Origin: CAXBYZ01 sp963980215
Lineage (GTDB): Bacteria; Patescibacteriota; Microgenomatia; UBA1400; CG1-02-47-37
Direction of reading: 5' to 3'
Length of the DNA stretch: 16,688 nt
NCBI GenBank assembly: GCA_963980215.1
Contig: CAXBYZ010000017.1
Span: forward strand, 1-16,688
Part shown: positions 5,330 through 11,250 of the stretch, piece after piece
Numbering within the stretch: position 1 is the first letter of the stretch
Layout: each line of letters opens with the position of its first letter
Translations under genes and position numbers: made by a program
The notes under the pieces: generated by a model
Database searches by the model: none
What the model was told of the DNA's origin: nothing
The model's input: only the letters and a program-made list of their open reading frames with translations

Positions 5330-5641
5330 ATGGCCTTTCAAATTGATGAAGCCTTTTGGATAAAAGAAGGGAAATCTGTCGATTCAACTTTCTCCACTCC
5401 AGCAGTCTTAGTCACCCTAATTGTAAAAAATATTTTTGTTATTGCCGGAATTATTCTTTTTTTCTTCATCATCGCCGGCGGCCTTAGCATTATTCTTAAT
5501 GCCGGCAATCCAGACAAACAAAAACAAGGCAGTAAAACTCTTGGCTCTGCAGTTGCCGGGTTCCTTATTCTCTTTGCTTCATTCTGGATTATCCGGATTA
5601 TCGAAGCTCTCACTAACGTCCAAATACTAGGAGCTTCATGA
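5330..5641 (+). CDS. T4SS-pilin-like two-helix membrane protein (array member 3)
   Basis: 103 aa with a hydrophilic lead of about 22 residues, helix 1 at about 27-56, the loop NAGNPDKQKQGS at 57-68 and helix 2 at about 71-93, ending NVQILGAS. Together with the loop this marks it as the closest paralog of the gene at 364-675. It is the first gene of a nine-gene plus-strand run and has its own promoter-like -10 just upstream. A membrane-embedded subunit of a type IV secretion or pilus-like structure is the likely role, by family resemblance only. Its stop overlaps the next start (ATGA). Confidence 0.8.
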   Translation: MAFQIDEAFWIKEGKSVDSTFSTPAVLVTLIVKNIFVIAGIILFFFIIAGGLSIILNAGNPDKQKQGSKTLGSAVAGFLILFASFWIIRIIEALTNVQILGAS

Positions 5642-5970
5642 CATTTTTATCCACATTTGGAGCCATTAAAGCCCCCGCTGACACAGTTTTAGAAAGTGAA
5701 AGTCTAATAATTTTCTTAAACAAAATCATTTCTCTACTCTATACTGTTGGCGGTCTAATCGTTTTTGTTAATCTTATTGTAGCTGGCTACAAATACATCT
5801 CCGCCGAAGGAGACTCCAACAAAATTGCCCAAGCCGGCAACACCATTCTTTACTCGGTTTATGGCCTCATCTTAGTTGTTGCTAGTTTTATTATTGCATC
5901 TGTAGTTGGCCAAATATTCTTTAAAGATCCCACCGCCCTCACTCAACCAAAATTTGAATTTCTACCTTAA
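5638..5970 (+). CDS. T4SS-pilin-like two-helix membrane protein (array member 4)
   Basis: 110 aa. Helix 1 is at about 31-51 (ISLLYTVGGLIVFVNLIVAG), the loop YISAEGDSNKIAQAG at 53-67 and helix 2 at about 70-92, followed by a distinct tail IFFKDPTALTQPK (93-105). The start ATG overlaps the previous stop as ATGA and an AGGAG lies just upstream, so translation is coupled. The IFF-D-TA tail pairs it specifically with member 6 (IFFGDSTAILNPK), two genes further on. The loop has EGDSNK instead of SAGNPDK. Confidence 0.78.
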   Translation: MTFLSTFGAIKAPADTVLESESLIIFLNKIISLLYTVGGLIVFVNLIVAGYKYISAEGDSNKIAQAGNTILYSVYGLILVVASFIIASVVGQIFFKDPTALTQPKFEFLP

Positions 5971-5974
5971 TCAT

Positions 5975-6346
5975 ATGCCTAATACTCAATCAGAATCATT
6001 CACTCCCCCAACTGGGTTATCCGGAAAAACTTTGGGTTACACCCCCGGTTCAGAAACTGGGGCCAGTCTGTCCATTGTTTTATCAAACGTCATTGGTGTC
6101 ATCACTATCGTCGCCGGCTTCTCTTTTCTTATTTATTTTCTTATTGCCACTGTCAACTTGATTACTTCCGCCGGAGACACAAACAAAATTCAAGTAGCCC
6201 GTACCATGATGACTAATGCTTTAATTGGTATTATTATCTCTGCCGCTGCCTACCCTCTCGCCTCTCTCGTCTCTACTCTTCTTGGTATCCCTTTAACTGA
6301 ACCAAGTGCTTTATTTTCACAATATATTACTTTTCCCGGTAACTAA
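5975..6346 (+). CDS. T4SS-pilin-like two-helix membrane protein (array member 5)
   Basis: 123 aa, the longest complete member. It has a Gly/Ser/Thr/Pro-rich lead of about 30 residues (GKTLGYTPGSETGAS, 17-31), helix 1 at about 38-60 (VIGVITIVAGFSFLIYFLIA), the loop ITSAGDTNKIQVA at 63-75 and helix 2 at about 80-104, and a longer tail. The frame is open from 5906, but that would overlap the previous gene; ATG 5975, 4 bases after the previous stop, gives a family-like N-terminus. The VITI-AGF-FL pattern pairs it with member 7. The lead is encoded partly by a hairpin (6043-6062, CCCCGGTT/AACTGGGG with one G-T pair). Confidence 0.75.
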   Translation: MPNTQSESFTPPTGLSGKTLGYTPGSETGASLSIVLSNVIGVITIVAGFSFLIYFLIATVNLITSAGDTNKIQVARTMMTNALIGIIISAAAYPLASLVSTLLGIPLTEPSALFSQYITFPGN

Positions 6347-6348
6347 AC

Positions 6349-6714
6349 ATGGCTGACACCACTACCTCCCAACAATTTTTCGGCAACGTCGCTCCTCCAA
6401 CAGCGGTTAAAAATTATGGCAGTCAAGACGCCTCTGGTTTAATTTTTTTACTCAACAACTTAGTAAAAGTTGCCATCTTTGTGGGTGCTGCCTGGACCTT
6501 AATTAACTTTATTATTGCCGGCATCCAGTACATCGGTTCTTCAGGTAAACCAGATTTAGCCAAAACCGCTTCTTCAAAAATCTGGATCTCTTTACTTGGA
6601 CTAGTTATCATTGCCAGCTCAATTATCCTAGCCGCCATTATTGGCCTGATCTTTTTTGGTGACTCCACCGCTATCTTAAACCCCAAACTACCCTTGCCTG
6701 GAGGAACCCCATGA
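6349..6714 (+). CDS. T4SS-pilin-like two-helix membrane protein (array member 6)
   Basis: 121 aa with a 30-residue polar lead, helix 1 at about 39-61, the loop YIGSSGKPDLAKTAS at 61-75 and helix 2 at about 78-103, then the tail IFFGDSTAILNPKLPLPGG. It is the paralog of member 4 by tail and helix 1 (LNN/LNK followed by a GG/GA-rich helix). The ATG follows the previous stop after 2 bases (TAA-AC-ATG). Probable inner-membrane subunit of the pilus or secretion assembly. Confidence 0.78.
   Translation: MADTTTSQQFFGNVAPPTAVKNYGSQDASGLIFLLNNLVKVAIFVGAAWTLINFIIAGIQYIGSSGKPDLAKTASSKIWISLLGLVIIASSIILAAIIGLIFFGDSTAILNPKLPLPGGTP
6700..6705 (+). promoter_or_regulatory. Strong Shine-Dalgarno for array member 7
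   Basis: GGAGGA, 5 bases before the ATG at 6711, within the end of the preceding gene. It is one of the few consensus ribosome sites in the array and contrasts with the promoter-proximal genes, which lack one. Confidence 0.6.
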
Positions 6715-7046
6715 TTCAACTTACCGGTTTTTCAGGCTACTCAGATTCCTCTAGGGCCACCAACGCTCCAGTTAGATTTACTGAAATTGTCTCAAACATT
6801 ATTTCAGTCATCACTATCTTTGCCGGCTTTGCCTTTCTCTTTTGGTTTGTTATTGGCGCCTTTACTTGGATTACCGGTGGTCATGATCCCGGCCAACTAG
6901 AAAAAGCCAAAAAACAAATGAGTGACGCTTTTATTGGCTTGATTGCTACCGCCACCGTTTTACCAGTTACCTATCTCATTGGTAAGCTTACCGGCATCGA
7001 TATTTTAGCTCCCGAAAACATCTTAAACTCCCTCATTCCTCAATAA
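6711..7046 (+). CDS. T4SS-pilin-like two-helix membrane protein (array member 7)
   Basis: 111 aa. Helix 1 is at about 29-52 (NIISVITIFAGFAFLFWFVI), the loop WITGGHDPGQLEKAKKQM at 53-70 and helix 2 at about 73-93, then GKLTGIDIL. It is the paralog of member 5 (same VITI-AGF-FL helix and ALIG/AFIG start of helix 2). The start ATG overlaps the previous stop (ATGA), with GGAGGA upstream. The GIDIL end is shared with the truncated module at 3-362. Confidence 0.78.
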   Translation: MIQLTGFSGYSDSSRATNAPVRFTEIVSNIISVITIFAGFAFLFWFVIGAFTWITGGHDPGQLEKAKKQMSDAFIGLIATATVLPVTYLIGKLTGIDILAPENILNSLIPQ

Positions 7047-7048
7047 TG

Positions 7049-7054
7049 TATAAT
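7049..7054 (+). promoter_or_regulatory. Possible -10 element before array member 8
   Basis: A consensus TATAAT ends 7 bases before the ATG at 7062, in a 15-base gap. No good -35 is seen, but its spacing to the start codon matches the other proposed near-leaderless promoters. Confidence 0.35.
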
Positions 7055-7061
7055 AAATCAT

Positions 7062-7370
7062 ATGCCTATAGTCAACAAAGCCATCCCCAATCTCCCTGAA
7101 GGTAGCGCTGGTCTAACCAAGTACATTGCCATTGTTTGGAAGGCCCTAGTCATTCTCGGGGGTATTGCCACCCTTCTCTACTTAGCTTGGGGGGCTCTCG
7201 ATTGGATCTTTTCCGGTAGCAATCAAGATCGGCTTAAAAGAGCTAAAGACAAAATGTTTAACGGCATCTTTGGTTTAGTTTTCCTCGCCCTTTCCTATGT
7301 TATTATTAAGCTAGTCAGCACCTTCACTGGTCTAAATATCTTAAATCCTGACTGGCAAATCTTACAATAA
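7062..7370 (+). CDS. T4SS-pilin-like two-helix membrane protein (array member 8)
   Basis: 102 aa. Helix 1 is at about 24-50 (IVWKALVILGGIATLLYLAWG plus LDWIF), the loop SGSNQDRLKRAKDKM at 51-65 and helix 2 at about 68-88, then TGLNIL. The loop is more basic (RLKRAKDK) than in its neighbours. It is separated from member 7 by 15 bases carrying a TATAAT, so it may start a sub-operon. Role as for the array; no special feature points to a different function. Confidence 0.78.
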   Translation: MPIVNKAIPNLPEGSAGLTKYIAIVWKALVILGGIATLLYLAWGALDWIFSGSNQDRLKRAKDKMFNGIFGLVFLALSYVIIKLVSTFTGLNILNPDWQILQ

Positions 7371-7372
7371 AT

Positions 7373-7699
7373 ATGGCAAATTTAACTAACGTTGAATCAG
7401 AGGTTGGTGGTTTTTTCAAAATCAAATCAATTGGAGGCTTCCTTCATAATTTTATCCAAGTTGTTTTAGTTGTTGCCTCCATCTCCACTCTTTTTTACCT
7501 TTTCTGGGGAGGGATTGAATACTTAACTTCTGGCGGAGAACAAGATAAGGCCAAATCAGCAAGGTCAAAAATTACTCAAGCTATCACCGGCCTAGCCATC
7601 ACTGCCGTCGTCTGGGTTTTATGGCGTCTAGTCATTTACTTCTTAGGCATCTCTTCATCTGCCGGAGGATCATTTGAAATTAAAATACCCAGCCCTTAA
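7373..7699 (+). CDS. T4SS-pilin-like two-helix membrane protein (array member 9)
   Basis: 108 aa. Helix 1 is at about 25-48 (FIQVVLVVASISTLFYLFWG), the loop LTSGGEQDKAKSARSKI at 51-67 and helix 2 at about 70-92 with three Trp-rich turns (VVWVLWRLV), then a Gly/Ser-rich tail. It starts 2 bases after the previous stop without a ribosome site. From this member onward the loop changes from SAGNP to SGGE/SGGD, forming a subgroup with members 10 and 11. Confidence 0.78.
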   Translation: MANLTNVESEVGGFFKIKSIGGFLHNFIQVVLVVASISTLFYLFWGGIEYLTSGGEQDKAKSARSKITQAITGLAITAVVWVLWRLVIYFLGISSSAGGSFEIKIPSP

Positions 7700-7710
7700 G
7701 TTAATTATCC

Positions 7711-7739
7711 TTGACTTTATTACAAATTATTTTCATAAT
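7711..7739 (+). promoter_or_regulatory. Sigma-70-like promoter before array member 10
   Basis: TTGACT (7711-7716), a 17-base spacer and CATAAT (7734-7739); each hexamer matches consensus at 5 of 6 positions. The -10 ends 8 bases before the ATG at 7748, predicting an RNA with almost no leader. It sits in the longest gap within the array (48 bases). Confidence 0.6.
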
Positions 7740-7747
7740 AACTTAAT

Positions 7748-8074
7748 ATGATTTCAAAAGCCTTCGCTCAATCAACCATCTCCATCAAAGAGCCAACTAC
7801 TGGCGTCAAAGATATTGGCAATCTTCTTTCTGCCGGCATTCAGGTTTCCATGATCATCGCCGCCATCCTCACCTTTGCTTTTCTGGTTTGGGGAGGTATC
7901 CAATGGATACTATCCGGAGGAGACAAAACCCAAACTCAAGCCGCCCGAGACCGCATCACCATGGCTTTAGTTGGTCTAGCCATCGTTGCTGCCGCTTGGG
8001 CTCTAATGAAAGTCATCGGTTACTTCTTTGGAGTTGACGTCTTTAACTTTGCTATTCCTACTGCCGGCAGCTAA
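7748..8074 (+). CDS. T4SS-pilin-like two-helix membrane protein (array member 10)
   Basis: 108 aa with a lead containing AFAQ (5-8), which resembles a signal-cleavage end, then helix 1 at about 31-54, the loop ILSGGDKTQTQAARDRITMA at 54-73 and helix 2 at about 73-93, then GVDVFNFAIP. It forms a clear pair with member 11: both have SGGDxxQT in the loop followed by ITMA and a Val/Ile-Gly-Leu helix. It has its own sigma-70-like promoter 8 bases upstream of the start, so it and member 11 may be made at a different level from the rest. Confidence 0.8.
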   Translation: MISKAFAQSTISIKEPTTGVKDIGNLLSAGIQVSMIIAAILTFAFLVWGGIQWILSGGDKTQTQAARDRITMALVGLAIVAAAWALMKVIGYFFGVDVFNFAIPTAGS

Positions 8075-8076
8075 TC

Positions 8077-8367
8077 ATGAGTGCCAATGGCGCAGCTACT
8101 TTCTCCGATTTAGAAGCAGTCTTTCAAAACATCTTTCAAGTGGCTCTCACCCTTGGTGGTATCACTGTTTTTATCATGCTTCTTGTTGGTGGTTTCAAGT
8201 ACTTAACTTCAGGAGGAGACCCCAAACAAACCGCCTCTGCAAGCTCTACTATTACAATGGCTGTCATTGGTTTATTGGTAGCCATTGGTTCTTGGTTTAT
8301 CATAAAACTCCTTGCCGAAGTTACTGGCATAGACCTCTTTAAATTCTCAATAGTTGGTGATAATTAA
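8077..8367 (+). CDS. T4SS-pilin-like two-helix membrane protein (array member 11)
   Basis: 96 aa, the shortest member. Helix 1 is at about 18-40 (NIFQVALTLGGITVFIMLLV), the loop LTSGGDPKQTASASSTITMA at 43-62 and helix 2 at about 62-83, then GIDLFKFSIVG. It is the sister of member 10. The ATG follows the previous stop after 2 bases. It is the last gene of the array; the following gap holds a new promoter-like element. Confidence 0.8.
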   Translation: MSANGAATFSDLEAVFQNIFQVALTLGGITVFIMLLVGGFKYLTSGGDPKQTASASSTITMAVIGLLVAIGSWFIIKLLAEVTGIDLFKFSIVGDN

Positions 8368-8388
8368 CCTAAGATTTTTTCCCTCAAA

Positions 8389-8397
8389 TGCTATACT
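8389..8397 (+). promoter_or_regulatory. Extended -10 promoter before the transglycosylase-like gene
   Basis: TG-C-TATACT, ending 6 bases before the ATG at 8404, with no clear -35 and no ribosome site. It has the same layout as at 11233-11241 (TG-C-TAAACT). Confidence 0.45.
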
Positions 8398-8403
8398 AGC
8401 TTA

Positions 8404-10467
8404 ATGAAATCGTTGCTATATATCTTCATCCTTTTGTTTACTTGTGTGCCCAGTATTTATGCCGCCGAAACCCACCCTCTTCGCCCCTTTCCTGGTAATC
8501 CTGCCGAAACCACTGACGCTAGTTTTCTCACTCCCTACTGTGCCTCTCGCCCCACCGCTGTTCAACCAAATACTTTCGACAAACGAAATGACTACATTAC
8601 CCTAAGAGTTCAAGGAGACCTTACTTCAGATTTTTCCGAATTTATTACCCCCCTACTTTCTATCACCAATCCAGAAAAAGAAGACTATGATTTAGACTTT
8701 GAACAAAAAGCCAAGCGCTATCTAGCCGATTATCTTGAAGGTCGGTCCTACTACGAACCAGAGGCGGAAATACAAAATCCCAATCTCACTCAACAACAAG
8801 ACCTTCTTTCTCGCATGGGTGTTTTTAGAAAATTAGCCCCAGCAACTTATCAAGACAAACTCAGAAGAACTTTAATTCAAAGGGGGCATGGAGATTTTCA
8901 AACCTTAGAAGAACTAGAAGTCATCTATGGCTTTAAACCTTCAAGCGTTAATGTCAATCCCAACACTCCAGTCCAATTTCTTACTATCAATGACTTCTAT
9001 GAGAACTGGGCTCCTCTACCAGAAGAGTTCGACACTTGGGATGAATACCAAAGAGCCTATGAAAACTGGGCTAACTGTAATCAAGATAGAACCGACTGTT
9101 CTCAATGGTATACTCTCTGGCCCTATGTTCCCCTCTTCACCCGTGAAGACTCTGTTGGCCAAATTACCACCTTTGATGAACCAGGTCAAACCAGTAATCC
9201 CACAACAATCACCCAAGTCCACCACCCTCATTTAGCCAGAACCTACGAAGTTGTTAGCTCCTTAAGCAATCTACTCTCTCCCTGGGAAGAAAGTCCAATT
9301 ATCCAAGATCCTCAACTTCCTTCAAACTGGATCACTCCAGCTCCTTGGAACCAAGACCCCTACTGGATTGATTCCGGCCAAAATCTTCCTCCAGACTCCG
9401 GCACCGTCTGCGACCCCCAAAACACTCTTGTTATGTCTTCAGGAGACTTGGCTCTAGATAGCTATGTCAACACTTCAGTTTTCAAAGAACTTGTCATTAG
9501 AAATCCTCGCTACGACCCCAACTGTGCCGTTTGGGTTGACATCCCCAACCTACCAGATCATGGAGGTGGTGGCTGGGACTACTCCAACTGCTACTTCACT
9601 ATCGATGTTCGCTTCTCCCCCACTTCCCTTAGAACCAGAACTCCATTCTTAGCAGAAATTACTGACCGCCTCACCACCGGCAGGTACGCTCTCTTTAATA
9701 TCTTTAGAAGCACTGAAGAAATCCAAAACGAACCTCCGGAAAATTTCCCCGGAGTCGGATACGAAGAAGAAGAAAATCCTACCTACTCTTTTTCTAACGG
9801 CTCCGCCGAAGCTGGCAACAGAAATTCCGGCACCACTGCTAAGTACTACTACAAATACTTAGGCTGGATCCAATGTCAAAAAGAAAAACTCCTAGCCCGC
9901 CTCTCTCCTGCAGATACCTATGTCCCCTTCGCCACCGAGTGTAGTAACCTTCCTTCGGGTTTTGATGAAAATAATAATGAAGATGATAAAAACAGTAAAG
10001 ATGGAAGCCTTGCGGGTCTTTGTGCCCTTGCCAATGAATACAATTTTGACTGTGAAATCCTTAAAGCCTTTAAATTGCTCGAAACTGGAACTGGTGAATA
10101 TGAATATAGCTGTAACTCACAAGGTTATTGTGGCGCCTTTCAGGTTGCTGGTGGTCTCCAACTAGGTTTAGGCATTCCTCTAGATAAATTTAAAACCCCG
10201 TTGGGCAATGCCGAAGCCGCCATTCGCCAAATGCAAATGAGAATGTGTCAAGCCGACGGAGGTTGTAATAATAGCAAGTGGGACCCTGCAATAAAAGACA
10301 AATACTATCTTGAACCAGGTGAATTTGATAAAGCCGCCTACTATCACTATGGTAGTGATCAACCCGACGAAGCGACTCAAAAAAGATGGGGTGAGGGAAA
10401 GTCTTACTCCGACGCCATTGAGTATGTTGTTAATAATGAAGAACTACCAAGCGGAGAGCTCCCATAA
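8404..10467 (+). CDS. Secreted protein with C-terminal lytic-transglycosylase-like (VirB1-like) domain
   Basis: 687 aa. An N-terminal signal peptide (MKSLLYIFILLFTCVPSIYA, 1-20) predicts export. Residues about 21-535 form a large, Trp-, Tyr- and Asp/Asn-rich region with scattered cysteines that I cannot assign. The C-terminal 150 residues look like a lysozyme-fold transglycosylase: ILKAFKLLETGTG with candidate catalytic Glu560, then YCGAFQV (575-581) in the place of the GLMQ motif, and a late AAYYHYG and GKSYSDAIEYV segment like the end of SLT domains. It would cut peptidoglycan to let a secretion apparatus or pilus through, the role of VirB1 in type IV systems. It follows the pilin array by 36 bases and overlaps the next gene's start by 1 base (TAATG). 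The domain call is by motif only, as overall identity to known enzymes is low. Confidence 0.65.
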   Translation: MKSLLYIFILLFTCVPSIYAAETHPLRPFPGNPAETTDASFLTPYCASRPTAVQPNTFDKRNDYITLRVQGDLTSDFSEFITPLLSITNPEKEDYDLDFEQKAKRYLADYLEGRSYYEPEAEIQNPNLTQQQDLLSRMGVFRKLAPATYQDKLRRTLIQRGHGDFQTLEELEVIYGFKPSSVNVNPNTPVQFLTINDFYENWAPLPEEFDTWDEYQRAYENWANCNQDRTDCSQWYTLWPYVPLFTREDSVGQITTFDEPGQTSNPTTITQVHHPHLARTYEVVSSLSNLLSPWEESPIIQDPQLPSNWITPAPWNQDPYWIDSGQNLPPDSGTVCDPQNTLVMSSGDLALDSYVNTSVFKELVIRNPRYDPNCAVWVDIPNLPDHGGGGWDYSNCYFTIDVRFSPTSLRTRTPFLAEITDRLTTGRYALFNIFRSTEEIQNEPPENFPGVGYEEEENPTYSFSNGSAEAGNRNSGTTAKYYYKYLGWIQCQKEKLLARLSPADTYVPFATECSNLPSGFDENNNEDDKNSKDGSLAGLCALANEYNFDCEILKAFKLLETGTGEYEYSCNSQGYCGAFQVAGGLQLGLGIPLDKFKTPLGNAEAAIRQMQMRMCQADGGCNNSKWDPAIKDKYYLEPGEFDKAAYYHYGSDQPDEATQKRWGEGKSYSDAIEYVVNNEELPSGELP

Positions 10468-11249
10468 TGTTTTTCTCTTTACTTACCTTTATCTTTTCAA
10501 CTATCCTCTTATATCTCTCTTCTAGAGCTTTAACCAATATTCTTTTCAAGATTTTTTCTCGCCTTACCAAATCCCAAACCACTTCCATCAACTTAATCTT
10601 CTTCCTCTTTCTCCCCGGAATTTTCCTCCACGAATTCTCTCATATCCTATCAGCCACCCTGCTTCGCGTCCCCACCGGCCGCCTTTCTCTCAAGCCCGAG
10701 CTTCAGGTTCCGAACTCTCAGATAGGGTTCCGAACTTCAGCAAGTACTCTTGCGAGTCCGACGAACGTCGGACCTAGTTCGGAACCTAAGAAATTTGGAA
10801 GCCTCACCCTCGGCTCCGCCCAAATTGCTTCCACCGATCCCATTCGCCTCACTCTAATTGGCACCGCTCCTTTTATTACTGGCACTACTATTCTTTGGCT
10901 TATATTAACTCTTGGTTTAAACTTAAACCTCACCCAGCTCTCCTTAAACCCAATTTTACAAACCCCACCCCTTATCCTCTTTCTCTTTGGCTATCTCCTC
11001 TTTGCTATTAGTAGCACCATGTTTTCTTCCCCCTCAGACCTACAAGCCGCCGGCTTTCCTCTCTTTTTACTTATATTTATTTTTGGCATCTTTAAAATCA
11101 CCAACCTTCAAATCCCCCCAGCTTTACTCACTTCTATTACCAACTTTCTCTCTTTATTATCTCTAGTTTTTGGCCTCACCCTAACCCTAAACATCCTAAT
11201 CTTTCTCCCCCTTAAACTCCTAACCAAAAATATGCTAAACTATTCATGA
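10467..11249 (+). CDS. M50-like membrane zinc metalloprotease
   Basis: 260 aa, strongly hydrophobic, with about six membrane segments (1-25, 41-62, 127-150, 166-187, 196-215, 225-250). HEFSH at 55-59 (FLHEFSHILSA) lies within a membrane segment and is the HExxH zinc motif of site-2-protease-like enzymes; Asp191 in SSPSDLQAA could be the third ligand. STDPIRLTLIGTAP (122-135) is typical of the M50-like branch found in bacteria. Residues about 80-107 are an unusual insert encoded by a nested palindromic element (10705-10787), placed between the zinc helix and FGSLTLGSAQI. A role in cleaving membrane proteins, perhaps processing the neighbouring pilin-like proteins, is inference from context. 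The start overlaps the previous stop, and GGAGAG lies about 10 bases upstream. Confidence 0.7.
   Translation: MFFSLLTFIFSTILLYLSSRALTNILFKIFSRLTKSQTTSINLIFFLFLPGIFLHEFSHILSATLLRVPTGRLSLKPELQVPNSQIGFRTSASTLASPTNVGPSSEPKKFGSLTLGSAQIASTDPIRLTLIGTAPFITGTTILWLILTLGLNLNLTQLSLNPILQTPPLILFLFGYLLFAISSTMFSSPSDLQAAGFPLFLLIFIFGIFKITNLQIPPALLTSITNFLSLLSLVFGLTLTLNILIFLPLKLLTKNMLNYS
10705..10787. repeat. Nested composite palindromic element inside the M50-like gene
   Basis: The outer arms AGGTTCCGAACT (10705-10716) and AGTTCGGAACCT (10776-10787) form a perfect 12-bp inverted repeat. Inside are a direct copy GGTTCCGAACT (10726-10736), a hairpin GCAAG/CTTGC with loop TACT (10740-10753), and a hairpin GTCCGAC/GTCGGAC with loop GAAC (10756-10773). 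The whole encodes about 28 in-frame residues that interrupt an otherwise family-like protein. The 11-mer GGTTCCGAACT is shared with 2843-2876 in the kinase gene. Confidence 0.8.
11233..11241 (+). promoter_or_regulatory. Extended -10 promoter before the VirB6-like gene
   Basis: TG-C-TAAACT, ending 9 bases before the ATG at 11251 and overlapping the end of the M50-like gene. There is no ribosome site between it and the start, consistent with a near-leaderless mRNA. Confidence 0.35.
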
Positions 11250-11250
11250 T

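Noticed and set aside
5906..5974. Longer start for pilin-like member 5
   Set aside because: It would overlap the previous gene and add an uncharacteristic N-terminus; the ATG at 5975 lies just after the previous stop.
5639..6714. UGA recoding as in Gracilibacteria or Absconditabacteria
   Set aside because: TGA ends genes cleanly in ATGA overlaps at 5638 and 6711, and no in-frame TGA is needed in any gene.
8028..8342. Open frame overlapping members 10 and 11
   Set aside because: It is an out-of-frame shadow with unlikely Cys/Trp/His-rich composition.
10705..10787. CRISPR array or tRNA-like gene from the repeated core and cloverleaf shape
   Set aside because: There are no regular spacers, no tRNA anticodon or T-loop signatures, and the segment is translated in frame within the M50-like gene.
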